Shown here piece by piece: positions 16,775 to 25,775 of a DNA stretch of 57,580 nucleotides. The stretch lies in the NCBI GenBank assembly GCA_022824585.1, contig JAJDZN010000143.1, positions 1-57,580 of the forward strand, given 5' to 3'. Below the pieces are notes generated by a model, which saw only the letters and a list, made by a program, of their open reading frames with translations, made no database searches and had not been told where the DNA came from. The DNA comes from Bryobacterales bacterium. GTDB taxonomy: Bacteria; Acidobacteriota; Terriglobia; Bryobacterales; UBA6623. The translations under genes were made by a program, and so were the position numbers. Within the stretch, counting starts at the first letter, position 1; the number at the start of each line of letters is the position of its first letter.

Positions 16775-17848
16775 ATGGACACGCACCGCACCGATCTAGG
16801 CGGTAACGTTCCGCTCTTCCCCTTTCCCGAGGGCTGGTACTTTGTCGCCAGCCGCAAGTCCATCCTCAAGGCGGGACTGATCCAGAAGACCTGGCTGGGC
16901 CAGAACATCGTCGCTTGGTGCGGTGTCGATGGGACTGTCTGCGTGGCGGAGGCGGTTTGCTCCCACCTCGGAGCCGACCTAGGACCGGCCGCGGGCGGAC
17001 AGGTGCGCGACGGCTGCCTCGTCTGTCCGTTTCACGGCTTCGAGTATGACGTGTCGGGCCAATGCGTCGCCACCCCTTTCGCTTCGGCGCCAAAGTCCGC
17101 GAGGCTCAGGGTGTTCGAGACTCGGGAAGTGCTCGGGATGGTCTTCGCATGGTGGGGGATCGATGGGCGGCCGCCGCAGTGGAGACTGCCCGCGGACCCG
17201 CCGTGTGGACCCGATTGGAGCGGCTTGGAATTCCGGACCGTTCGGTGCCCGGGCCACCCGCAGGACATCGCCGAGAATTCGGTGGACCTTGCCCACCTTC
17301 GGTACGTGCACGGCTACGACAACGTGAAGCAGGTCGGGCGAACGTCGGTTGACGGTGCAGTACTCGAGACCTGCTTCGACTTCAGGCGCACGCGGCGGGT
17401 CGCGGGCATCGTCAAGGTCGTCTTCGACGTCGCGGCCGTAACCCGTATTTTCGGCCTCGGCTATTCGTACGTCGAAGTCCGCGAGCGCTCCATCGGAATG
17501 GATACGCGGCTATGGGTGCTCGCCGCTCCAGTCGACGGCAGGCTCGTCGAGATTGTGCTCGTCGGCCAGGTGCGCGAGATGCGCCGGCCGAAGCGACCTA
17601 TCGTAGGCCTGGGATTTCTTCCGCTGAGCCTTCGCGCTCCGATCATGAACAAGGTCGTCATGTCTGCGCAAGAGCGAGACGTCATGCAGGACGTGGTGAT
17701 ATGGGCCGGGAAACAGCACGAGTCCCGGCCGCGACTTTGCCGATCCGATGGCGAGATCGGGGTGTATCGACGCTATTGTGCGCAGTTCTACCCCGACCAG
17801 AGAAATTCTGGCCAAGGACGGCGCGACCGGCGAAGCGCTCAGGAGTAG
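16775..17848 (+). CDS. Rieske [2Fe-2S] non-heme iron oxygenase, cholesterol-7-desaturase/SdmA-like
   Basis: The protein has 357 aa from the ATG at 16775, preceded by GGAGG only three bases away; a GTG at 16688 would add 29 residues of unconvincing sequence. The Rieske ligands are Cys62-x-His64 (CSHLG) and Cys84-x2-His87 (CPFHG). The mononuclear iron site is suggested by ENSVDLAHLRYVHG, with Asp171, His174 and His179. The start (PFPEGWYFVASR), the VCSHLGADLG wording and the ENxxDxAHxxxxH block resemble the Neverland/DAF-36 sterol desaturases and bacterial sterol C-4 demethylase SdmA rather than ring-hydroxylating dioxygenases. It would take electrons from an unlinked reductase. Its neighbours, an SDR, a steroid reductase and a P450, strengthen a polycyclic-lipid role, which remains inference. 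Confidence 0.85.
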   Translation: MDTHRTDLGGNVPLFPFPEGWYFVASRKSILKAGLIQKTWLGQNIVAWCGVDGTVCVAEAVCSHLGADLGPAAGGQVRDGCLVCPFHGFEYDVSGQCVATPFASAPKSARLRVFETREVLGMVFAWWGIDGRPPQWRLPADPPCGPDWSGLEFRTVRCPGHPQDIAENSVDLAHLRYVHGYDNVKQVGRTSVDGAVLETCFDFRRTRRVAGIVKVVFDVAAVTRIFGLGYSYVEVRERSIGMDTRLWVLAAPVDGRLVEIVLVGQVREMRRPKRPIVGLGFLPLSLRAPIMNKVVMSAQERDVMQDVVIWAGKQHESRPRLCRSDGEIGVYRRYCAQFYPDQRNSGQGRRDRRSAQE

Positions 17849-18050
17849 CGGCTTGGGGCCAACGCGCGAAATTGCGAGATCCAAGCCGCGGCTGTCCACT
17901 TGCCAGCCGCTCTGGTTTCGGACACATGCGTCGGGATCCAGCCGTTCGCGGACAGCGTTTATGAGGCCGCTGTGCCGTAGGCTTTCGTGCCACGAGCGAG
18001 GGCGCTAAGCTAATCGTACGCATCCGGACGGCGACGCAAGCACCATAGAG

Positions 18051-19481
18051 ATGAACCGTCGATTGGCAATCGCAGTGCCGGCCCTGTTGGTCGCGGGCTG
18101 CTCGAAGCAGCTGGATCTGCCCGTGCACCAGTTCAATGTCCCGGCACCGGAGGACTGGCAGGCCGCAGCGACCGAGCCGCTGGCTCCGGGCTCGGACTGG
18201 TGGGCCTACTTGAACGACCCGGGACTCGACGCGGCGATTCGGAAGGCGCTGGACTGCAGCCAGAGCCTGCAGGCGGCTACCGCCAGGATCGAAATCGCGG
18301 TCCAACAGCGCCTCATCGTCGGCGCAGCGGACTGGCCGGAGATCAGCGTCGGCGCCAGCCGCATCCGACAGCGCCAGAACTTCGTAGGGCTGCCGTTTCC
18401 GGGCCTTTCCGACCAAGTCCTGACAAGCACGTACTCGAACGCGGGCCTGACGTTCAACATTGGATGGGAGGCGGACCTCTGGAACCGGCTCGGCTCGCAG
18501 AAGCTGGCCGCGGATGCTGGCATCGCCGAGCGGGAGGCCGACCGGCTCGCCGTGCGCCTGTCCCTGAGTGGGCAGGTTGCCAAGGCATGGTTCGCCGCCC
18601 TCGAGGCTCACAGCCAAGTCGAGGCCGCGCAAGCGGTTGTGGAACACGTGGAAGCGGTAGCGGGCTGGACGCGGGAGAGCTACTTGTACGGGTCGCGATC
18701 GCCTTCCGACGTGCGGGTTGCCGAGAGCGACATTGAAAGGGCCAGGGCGAGAGTGCGGGAGCACGAGCGGGCGCGTGACAGGTTCGTGCGCCAGGTCGAG
18801 GTCTTAGCTTGCGAGTATCCCGCGGGCGAGCGGGCGCTGGCGGCGGAGTTGCCCAGCCTTCCATCCCAAGTTCCAGCGGGCTTGCCGTCCGAGCTCGTCC
18901 GGCGCAGGCCCGACCTGATTGCCGCCGAGCAGGCGCTGCTCGGAGCGGATGCCCGGATCGTGGAGGCGAGGGCGGCCCTGCGTCCAGGCTTCGCGCTCAC
19001 AACGACAGCCGGCACGGCCAGCAATCAATTGCTGGACCTAGTCAACCCCGGCCTGAACGCGTGGAGCTACGCGCTCGGAATCGCGCAGCCGCTGTTCAAT
19101 CGCGGGCGCCTGAAGGCAAACGTGCAGGCGACGGAAGCGCGTTCGCGCGAAGCGGCCGCCAATTACGAGAGCCTCATGTGGAAGGCGTACCTAGAAGTGG
19201 AGTCCGCGCTCGCGGCGGAGGAGACGCTGCAGAACCAGCAGCGCTTGCTGCAAGACTCCCAAGTCACCACGCGCGCGGCCATCGATCTGGCAGAGCAGCG
19301 CTACGCGGCGGGCATGGGCGACATCTTTGCGATCCTTGCGCTGCAAAGAGCAGTTCTTGAGACCCAGAGCGCCGTGCTCGCCCTGCAGCGGGCTCGGATC
19401 GACAATCGAGTCGACCTGCACCTCGCCTTGGGAGGTGGCTTTAGCGATCCGCCGCCCGTCCAGCAGGCGGGCGATCCCTAG
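18051..19481 (+). CDS. Outer-membrane efflux lipoprotein (TolC/OprM/NodT family)
   Basis: The protein has 476 aa with a lipoprotein signal ending LLVAGC (Cys17). Two outer-membrane-efflux repeats are visible: long alpha-helical stretches rich in Ala, Glu, Arg and Gln, the motif RRPDLIAAEQALLGADARI typical of the second repeat, and AEQRYAAGMGDIFAIL near the C-terminus. It forms the outer-membrane channel of a tripartite pump. The nearest adaptor and permease are 6 kb to the left on the same strand, with the lipid-tailoring genes in between. It follows the Rieske gene by about 200 bases. Its TAG stop shares a CTAG tetramer with the stop of rpsA on the opposite strand. Confidence 0.9.
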   Translation: MNRRLAIAVPALLVAGCSKQLDLPVHQFNVPAPEDWQAAATEPLAPGSDWWAYLNDPGLDAAIRKALDCSQSLQAATARIEIAVQQRLIVGAADWPEISVGASRIRQRQNFVGLPFPGLSDQVLTSTYSNAGLTFNIGWEADLWNRLGSQKLAADAGIAEREADRLAVRLSLSGQVAKAWFAALEAHSQVEAAQAVVEHVEAVAGWTRESYLYGSRSPSDVRVAESDIERARARVREHERARDRFVRQVEVLACEYPAGERALAAELPSLPSQVPAGLPSELVRRRPDLIAAEQALLGADARIVEARAALRPGFALTTTAGTASNQLLDLVNPGLNAWSYALGIAQPLFNRGRLKANVQATEARSREAAANYESLMWKAYLEVESALAAEETLQNQQRLLQDSQVTTRAAIDLAEQRYAAGMGDIFAILALQRAVLETQSAVLALQRARIDNRVDLHLALGGGFSDPPPVQQAGDP

Positions 19482-21412
19482 ACCTTGGTCAGCTCGATCA
19501 CGCCGTTGGCCTTGTCGAGCCTTTCCACCCGGAAGGTGTGGATCGAGCCGGATGTCAGCGGTTCCTCCTCTCCGCTCGACTCCGCCGCCGCGGGACCTTG
19601 TCCGTCGTCGTCGGATCCCTTCCAGGCTGATTCCAGCATGCTCTTCAGCGAGCCCAGGTCTGAAGTCTGCCCAAGTGCGATGCTCTTCTTGGCAGCGCTC
19701 TTGGGCTTGATCGAGCAGACACCCGTAACGCCGTCGCCTATCTCCACCGTTGCCTTGCCAGCCTCGATCTTTGCGATCCGGCCCGTCAGGATCTCGCCGA
19801 CAGCCATCTGATCCATGGCCGATTCGACCTCGGTCGGTTCAAGCTGTTTCATCCCGACCCTGAGCTTGCGGTCCTCGAGATTGATTTCCAAGATCTTTAC
19901 CCGGACGTCCTGCCCCTCCCGGAGCACTTCAGCGGGGCTGTTCAGTCGCCGGTCGGAGGTGATGTCCGAAATGTGCAGCAGGGCATCCACGCCCTCGGAG
20001 ATGTTCACGAACGCGCCGAAGTGCATGATCTTGCGCACCGTGCCGGTCGTGACGCTGTCCACTGGGTGTTCTTCCGGCAGTTTCTTCCAAGGGTCGCCGA
20101 GAGCCTCCTTGAGGCTCAGGCCGATTCGCTTGCGCTTGACGTCTACGTTCTTGACGAGCACCTTGACGACATCGCCGGCCCGGACTAGCTCGCTCGGATG
20201 CCGGACCCGCTGGGTGTACGACAGGTCCGAGATCCGAACCAAGCCCTCCACCCCGGGGAGCACTTCGACGAAGGCCCCGAATTCCTTGAGCTTGGTCACC
20301 GTGCCCTCGATAGTCTCGTCGACGAAGATGCGGTCGGCAACCTGGCTCCACGGCTCTGGCAGTGTCTGCTTCAGTCCTACGCCGACCTTTTGCGAGGCGC
20401 GGTCGACCTTGAGGATCTTGACTTGGACCTTCTGACCCACGTGGAGTTCGTCGGCCGGCGTCTTGATGTGGCGCCAGGCGATGTCGCTGATGTGCAACAG
20501 GCCATCAATGCCCCCGATGTCAACGAAGGCTCCGAAGTCGCGGATGCTGCGGACTGTGCCGGGCACCGTTTCGCCGACGCTGAGATTGGCTATGGCCTCT
20601 TCGCGGGAGCGATGGCGTTCCTCGTTCAGCACGGCCCGGCGGTCGAGCACGACGTTGCGGTCGGCTTCGTCGAACTGGACGATGCGCGCGCGGATTTCTT
20701 GGCCCACGAGCGCCTGCAGGCCTTCGTCGCTCCTTTCGCCAGAGCGTGACGCGGGCATGAACGCCCGCACGCCTACGTCCACGGAAAGCCCGCCCTTGGT
20801 GGTGCCGATGACCTTGCCGAGAACCGCGCTGCCGGCATTGAAGGCGGCCTCGAGTTGAAACCAGCTGCTCGGCCGCTGGGTCTGCAAGCTGCTCAGCTGA
20901 AGGTAGCCTTGATGCGACTGGCCGGTAACGACGACTTCGATCGACTCGCCGATTTCGGGCTGTTCGCCCGACTGCTTGCTGGGCTCGAACGGGAGGAACG
21001 CCTCGGCCTTCTGGCCGATATCGACGAATACACCGTCGTGGCGCTTGCTCACGACTGTGCCGCGCAGCAGCTCCTTGGCGGTCTCGGGGGGCGCGGCCGG
21101 CTCGGCGTCAGAAGTCTTGACAATTTGGTCATAACCGACATCCTCGGGGATTTCGATCTCGTCGTCATCGTCCAAGAAGTCGTCGTCTGCCGGTTCGCCG
21201 GGCATCGCCGGCATGGCCGGCGTGCTTGGAGGCTGCGGGCTGGCCGCACTCTCCCCTTGAACTTCTGGCTGCGGATCGGCTGGGGCCGCGCTCTGGTCGG
21301 CAGCGGCCGGCTGCACTTCCGCGGTGGTGCCGCCGCTTGGTGGCTCTGGCAACGCCGGCGCGGGACTATCTTCGGCGGAGTTGCTAGGCAACTCTGGGAC
21401 ATCCGAATTCAC
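19478..21412 (-). CDS. rpsA: 30S ribosomal protein S1 with an acidic Pro/Ala-rich N-terminal extension
   Basis: This RNA-binding protein helps mRNA dock on the 30S subunit. Six S1 (OB-fold) repeats can be read; the third to fifth are textbook (RDFGAFVDIGGIDGLLHISD, KEFGAFVEV..GLVRISDLS, MHFGAFVNI..ALLHISDI), and the first two and last are more divergent. Before the first repeat come about 110 residues rich in Pro, Ala, Gln and Glu, ending in an acidic DDDFLDDDDEIEIPED run; usual S1 proteins lack this. I chose GTG at 21412 because GGAG lies six bases before it; a TTG at 21424 would add four residues. The protein has 644 aa. It follows enolase on the same strand, about 150 bases downstream. Confidence 0.93.
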   Translation of the reverse strand: MNSDVPELPSNSAEDSPAPALPEPPSGGTTAEVQPAAADQSAAPADPQPEVQGESAASPQPPSTPAMPAMPGEPADDDFLDDDDEIEIPEDVGYDQIVKTSDAEPAAPPETAKELLRGTVVSKRHDGVFVDIGQKAEAFLPFEPSKQSGEQPEIGESIEVVVTGQSHQGYLQLSSLQTQRPSSWFQLEAAFNAGSAVLGKVIGTTKGGLSVDVGVRAFMPASRSGERSDEGLQALVGQEIRARIVQFDEADRNVVLDRRAVLNEERHRSREEAIANLSVGETVPGTVRSIRDFGAFVDIGGIDGLLHISDIAWRHIKTPADELHVGQKVQVKILKVDRASQKVGVGLKQTLPEPWSQVADRIFVDETIEGTVTKLKEFGAFVEVLPGVEGLVRISDLSYTQRVRHPSELVRAGDVVKVLVKNVDVKRKRIGLSLKEALGDPWKKLPEEHPVDSVTTGTVRKIMHFGAFVNISEGVDALLHISDITSDRRLNSPAEVLREGQDVRVKILEINLEDRKLRVGMKQLEPTEVESAMDQMAVGEILTGRIAKIEAGKATVEIGDGVTGVCSIKPKSAAKKSIALGQTSDLGSLKSMLESAWKGSDDDGQGPAAAESSGEEEPLTSGSIHTFRVERLDKANGVIELTKV

Positions 21413-21564
21413 TCGCTTCTCCAAGAACTTTCATTGTTTCACAATCCAGGGTGGGCATCAGCGGCGCCCGCGCCGCGCGCGCTGCCGTCCCCGCCCGGTC
21501 GCAGCGGCCGCTAGGCCTGCGGCGGCGCCATTCGAGTTTGCATGTGCTCGCGGCGCGTGCCGGC

Positions 21565-22851
21565 TCAGAGCCAGGACTCGAACGCCCCCCTGCCGGCATA
21601 GCTGGCACGCGGGCCTAGTTCGGACTCGATCTCCAGCAGACGGTTATACTTCGCGACTCGGTCGCTGCGACAGGTGGATCCGGTCTTGATCTGGCCCCCG
21701 CCACAGGCGACCGCTAGGTCTGCGATGGTCGTGTCTGATGTCTCGCCGGATCGGTGCGAAATGATGAAGGTGTAGTTGTGGTCGCGTGCAAGTTGAATGC
21801 AGTCCAACGTCTCGGTGACAGTGCCGATCTGGTTGAGCTTGATCAGTATCGAGTTGCCCAGGCCGTCAGAGATCCCGGATTGGAATATCCCCGGATTGGT
21901 CACGAAGAGATCGTCCCCGACGAGCTGCAGCTGGCTGGCTAGCCGCTCCGTGCCGATTCTCCAACCATCGTGATCGACCTCCGAGAAACCGTCCTCTAGC
22001 GAGATCAACGGATACTTGGCGGACCAGTCGGACCACATCGAGGCCATCTCGTCCGCCTTGCGGCGACTGCCGTCGGATTGGTCGAAGATGTATTCTCCGT
22101 TGGTGCAGAACTCGCTCGCGGCGGCGTCGAGGCCGATGAACATCTCCTCCCCCGGCTTGTAGCCTGCCTTGGAAATGGCATCCACCAACAGTTCCATGGG
22201 CTCTTCGTTGGATTTCAGTTCCGGCGCGAACCCGCCCTCGTCGCCCACCGCCGTGCCGTAGCCCTTGGACTTGAGGATGCCCTTCAGGGCGTGGAAGGTC
22301 TCGGTCGCGGCCCGCAATGCCTCCGAGAAGGTGCCGAGCCCGATCGGCAGGATCATGAACTCTTGAATGTCGACGTTGTTATCGGCGTGCTGGCCGCCGT
22401 TCATGATGTTGAACATCGGCACCGGCAGCGTGTAGCGGTCGCGTTCGGCGAGCCTCTGGTACAGCGGCCGGCCTTGCTCGGCGGACATGGCATGAGCCAC
22501 GGCCATCGACACGCCCAGAATCGCGTTCGCGCCCAAGCGGCCCTTGTTGTCGGTGCCGTCCAGAGCGATCAGCTTCGCGTCGACCGCTCGCTGGTCCGCG
22601 GCTTCGAAGCCCCGCAGCGCCGCTAGGATTTCGCCGTTGACATTGTTCCGGGCGTTGAGGACCCCCTTGCCCGCGTAGCGTCCGCTGTCTCCATCGCGCA
22701 ATTCGACCGCTTCGTTGATGCCCGTGGATGCGCCCGAGGGAACGCGTGCGGAGCCCTTGGCGCCCGACGCTAGCTCGGCTGCGACCTGGAGCGTGGGGTT
22801 GCCCCGGGAGTCCAAGATTTCCAAGGCCCTCAGGTTGGTGATGGCTGACAT
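21565..22851 (-). CDS. eno: Enolase (phosphopyruvate hydratase)
   Basis: This enzyme interconverts 2-phosphoglycerate and phosphoenolpyruvate in glycolysis. It has 428 aa, the usual bacterial length. The N-terminal motif [12 protein letters not shown], the substrate-loop SGASTG, the catalytic GDEGGFAP, the metal-site LISLEDGF, the active Lys in [13 protein letters not shown] and the C-terminal [10 protein letters not shown] are all intact. GAGGA precedes the ATG by six bases. Confidence 0.97.
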   Translation of the reverse strand: MSAITNLRALEILDSRGNPTLQVAAELASGAKGSARVPSGASTGINEAVELRDGDSGRYAGKGVLNARNNVNGEILAALRGFEAADQRAVDAKLIALDGTDNKGRLGANAILGVSMAVAHAMSAEQGRPLYQRLAERDRYTLPVPMFNIMNGGQHADNNVDIQEFMILPIGLGTFSEALRAATETFHALKGILKSKGYGTAVGDEGGFAPELKSNEEPMELLVDAISKAGYKPGEEMFIGLDAAASEFCTNGEYIFDQSDGSRRKADEMASMWSDWSAKYPLISLEDGFSEVDHDGWRIGTERLASQLQLVGDDLFVTNPGIFQSGISDGLGNSILIKLNQIGTVTETLDCIQLARDHNYTFIISHRSGETSDTTIADLAVACGGGQIKTGSTCRSDRVAKYNRLLEIESELGPRASYAGRGAFESWL

Positions 22852-23257
22852 TGATCTTCCTCGCGTGGAAAGCGGCAGAGCCTAGACGGGGCTCGGCAAG
22901 GAGGGCTCCGGACGGCTTCGTCCAGCGCCTCGAATTCCAAGCGTAGCACGCTGTCCGCGCCCCCCAAGTTGCGCGGCCGCGCGCTGCTGGCGCCCCCGGC
23001 CGGGTTGCCGCGAGCGCTCGTCCCACTCCGCCCAATCGCAACGGGCACCCGATCCCAGCTGTCGGCTCCGGTCCGCGGCCCGTGCGGCCCTCCGAACCCA
23101 GCGTGCCTAGGGCCGCTTCCGGGGCTGCGAGCGCCCGGGCCGGGCATAACGATCCGCGATCAGCCTCGCCTTGTCAGGATCGTCTCAGCCATTGCAGTGG
23201 CGGGCCGGTCTCCGCCTCGCGGATTCCTCGGAAACCCTCCCCTGATAAGATCGAACC
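22852..23257. other. Divergent intergenic between enolase and RibBA
   Basis: About 400 very GC-rich bases with many short C and G runs. I looked for an FMN riboswitch before ribBA and did not find its conserved core. I see no gene and no clear promoter. Confidence 0.4.
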
Positions 23258-24412
23258 GTGGCCTTCGTATCTGTCGAAGAGGCTCTGGAGGAGCTGCGCC
23301 AGGGACGGCTGATAGTGGTCGTCGACGATTCCGACCGCGAGAACGAGGGAGATCTCACCCTCTGCGCCGAGCACGCGACGCCGGAGGCGATCAACTTCAT
23401 GGCCACCCACGGCCGGGGCCTGATCTGCCTGGCCCTGACCGAGCAGCGTCTCGACCACCTCGCGATCCCTCTCGTATCGCAGCGCAACACTTCGATGTTC
23501 GGCACTGCCTTCAGCGAGCCGATCGATGCCGCGGAAGGGGTGACCACGGGCATCTCGGCGGCGGACCGGGCTCACACCATTCGGGTGGCCATTGATCCCG
23601 CCACGCGAGCGATCGACCTCGCCCGCCCCGGGCACGTCCAGACCTTGCGCGCCCGGCGCGGCGGTGTCTTGGTGAGGGCCGGCCAGACGGAGGCCGCCGT
23701 GGACTTGGCCCGCCTGGCCGGCCTGATCCCGGCTGGCGTGATTTGCGAAATCATGAAGGACGACGGCACCATGGCCCGGGTGCCGGACTTGCTCGAGTTT
23801 TGCAAGACCCACGGTCTGAAAATGCTGACAGTGGCGAGCCTGATCCGCTACCGGCTCGAGCACGAGACGTGCGTGCACCGGGTCGGTCGCGGCGTGGTCG
23901 ACACAGAATTCGGCGAGTTCCGGGTCTTCGCCTACGGCACTGACCTCGACGAGGAGGTGCACCTGGCGCTGGTCATGGGCGACATCAAGTCTGCCGAATC
24001 CGCATTGGTGCGGATGCACTCGCACGACCTCTTCGGCGACGTATTCGGTTCGAAGGCCAATCCCGGCTACCGGCAGGTCCATGACTCGCTAAGGATGATT
24101 TCCGAAGAGGGCTGCGGCGCATTGGTCTACCTGCACCATCGGGCGCTCGGTTTCGGCTTGGAGAATGTTCCCGGCGGCGGCGAGATCCGGCCGCACCCCC
24201 AGCTCGCTCCCGATACAACCGCCGGCCGCGGCTCGCGTTCGCAGTACCGGGTCGGGCTCGGGGCTCAGATCCTCAAGGATCTCGGCTTGCAACGAATCCG
24301 GCTGCTCACCAACCGGCCACGCCGCGTGGCCGGACTGGAGGGCTTCGGGATCCAGATCGTCGAACAGCTGCCGATCCGCCCTGCCTCCGCGCGCCTCCGA
24401 GCCAAGGCCTAG
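23258..24412 (+). CDS. ribBA: RibBA-type protein: DHBP synthase with degenerate GTP cyclohydrolase II domain
   Basis: The N-terminal half (about 1-205) is a complete 3,4-dihydroxy-2-butanone-4-phosphate synthase: VDDSDRENEGDL, THGRGLICLAL and TTGISAADRAHTI are intact, so it should make the four-carbon riboflavin precursor from ribulose 5-phosphate. The C-terminal half has the cyclohydrolase II fold, but its zinc site is lost. In RMHSHDLFGDVFGSKANPG the three expected Cys are replaced by Asp257, Ala267 and Pro269. GTP cyclohydrolase II activity is therefore unlikely. The start is GTG with a weak ribosome site. The stop shares CTAG with the convergent TPR gene. A separate functional RibA would be needed elsewhere in the genome. 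Confidence 0.9.
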   Translation: MAFVSVEEALEELRQGRLIVVVDDSDRENEGDLTLCAEHATPEAINFMATHGRGLICLALTEQRLDHLAIPLVSQRNTSMFGTAFSEPIDAAEGVTTGISAADRAHTIRVAIDPATRAIDLARPGHVQTLRARRGGVLVRAGQTEAAVDLARLAGLIPAGVICEIMKDDGTMARVPDLLEFCKTHGLKMLTVASLIRYRLEHETCVHRVGRGVVDTEFGEFRVFAYGTDLDEEVHLALVMGDIKSAESALVRMHSHDLFGDVFGSKANPGYRQVHDSLRMISEEGCGALVYLHHRALGFGLENVPGGGEIRPHPQLAPDTTAGRGSRSQYRVGLGAQILKDLGLQRIRLLTNRPRRVAGLEGFGIQIVEQLPIRPASARLRAKA

Positions 24413-25698
24413 GGCGTCACGCCGGCACCGGCGAAGCCTTCCGGCAGGCCTCCGGCCTGCATTGCTTGCCGCTCCTGCTCGGCGATCTGTTTGTGCAATT
24501 CCCGCTCGCGCTTGGCTTCTCTAGCCTTTCCCAAGCGCTGGTACACGCGGGCCAGGCGATAGTGAGGCTTGGACGAGTCGGGGTTGAGCGTGACTGCCCG
24601 CTTGAGATGTTTCTCGGCCTCGGGGAAGTCCCGCTTCTTCTCGAGCAGCACGCCCAGCTCATAGTGCGATTCCCAGTACTCCTCGTTGCGCTCGAGTGAC
24701 TCGCGCAGCAGGGATTCGATCTCGGCCATGGCCGTCTCGTCCTTGCTCCCTCCCAACTTGGCCAGCAGGGCCTGTCCGTACAAGAACGGCCCGAGATGGT
24801 TCTTGGAGTGGTCGCTGTGGAACGCCTTCATCCTCTCCACGACTTCGTCCATGCGATCCGAGGCGTGCTGCAGCAAGCGCCCGAGGAAGGCGTGCGGCTG
24901 CTCCAGTCCCGGCGCGAGCGCGGCGGCACGCAGGAAATGGTCCACGGAGTCCTTGAAGCTGCGTCGGCCGTAAGCGGCGATACCGAGGCCGATTTCCAGA
25001 GCCGGGCTCTTGTCGAAGTATTGGCGGCCTGCTTCAAACGCCCCCTTGGCGGACGCGAAGTCTTGCTGCCGCAGATGAAAATAGCCTAGATCGTAGTGCA
25101 GCGATTCTTCGTAGGGCTCCTGCTCCACGGCCGACTGTAGGTGATCCAGCCCATTCGCGAGATCGCCTGACATTGTGTAGGCCTTGCCGAGGGCGTTGTG
25201 CAGGGAGGCCGACTCCCCCTGTTGGAGGGCGGCCTCGCCGACCTCGGCCGCGCGCTTCGGCATCTCCGCTTGCAGATAGAGCGAAACAGTCCGCAGGTAG
25301 GCATCGAGGTTCTGTCTCGACTGGCGTGCGAACTTTTCTTCCCACGCCGCGGCTTCAGCCCAGTTGCCATAGTTTGTGTGAAACATGGACAGCGCGTGCT
25401 GAATGAGCGGATCCTCCCCGCCGAGGCGGGCCGCCTCGGTGGCATGCCTGGAAGCCTGCGCGTGCAGGTTGAGCATGGAATAGGTCTGCGCCAGCCCGAT
25501 CCAGCCGCGCGGTTCGCCCGAATCTTTCTCGACGGCCCGCTCGAGGTACTCTTGGGCGGTCGGCAGATCGCGGGCCTGCAGCGCCATCAACCCCCGCCGC
25601 ACCAACTCCTCCGCCGGTGGCCCGTCTTCCTGCGCACTGCCAGCGAACGCACCCAGCGTCAGGGTCGCAGCGGCCAGCCCCAGACGAATCGATACCAC
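24409..25698 (-). CDS. Secreted TPR-repeat protein
   Basis: The protein has 429 aa with a signal peptide (cleavage near GSAQED, around residue 22). At least seven tetratricopeptide-like units follow, for example LMALQARDLPTAQEYLERAV, LGYFHLRQQDFASAKGAFEAG and LGVLLEKKRDFPEAEKHLKRAV. The C-terminus is a charged helix (AKRERELHKQIAEQERQ). It is probably a periplasmic scaffold for protein-protein contacts with no enzymatic role visible. It is divergent from the sulfatase gene, 77 bases between starts, so the two may share a control region. Confidence 0.85.
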   Translation of the reverse strand: MVSIRLGLAAATLTLGAFAGSAQEDGPPAEELVRRGLMALQARDLPTAQEYLERAVEKDSGEPRGWIGLAQTYSMLNLHAQASRHATEAARLGGEDPLIQHALSMFHTNYGNWAEAAAWEEKFARQSRQNLDAYLRTVSLYLQAEMPKRAAEVGEAALQQGESASLHNALGKAYTMSGDLANGLDHLQSAVEQEPYEESLHYDLGYFHLRQQDFASAKGAFEAGRQYFDKSPALEIGLGIAAYGRRSFKDSVDHFLRAAALAPGLEQPHAFLGRLLQHASDRMDEVVERMKAFHSDHSKNHLGPFLYGQALLAKLGGSKDETAMAEIESLLRESLERNEEYWESHYELGVLLEKKRDFPEAEKHLKRAVTLNPDSSKPHYRLARVYQRLGKAREAKRERELHKQIAEQERQAMQAGGLPEGFAGAGVTP

Positions 25699-25775
25699 TG
25701 AATTCCACTATAGGGTTTCTTGGGGCCGCTGAGGAGGTGCCCCTCCAGGATGAGCGTTCGGCTAAACTGCTTTCG

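Noticed and set aside
22852..23257. FMN riboswitch before ribBA
   Set aside because: The conserved core of the RFN element is not present in the leader, and the remaining sequence is only GC-rich spacer.
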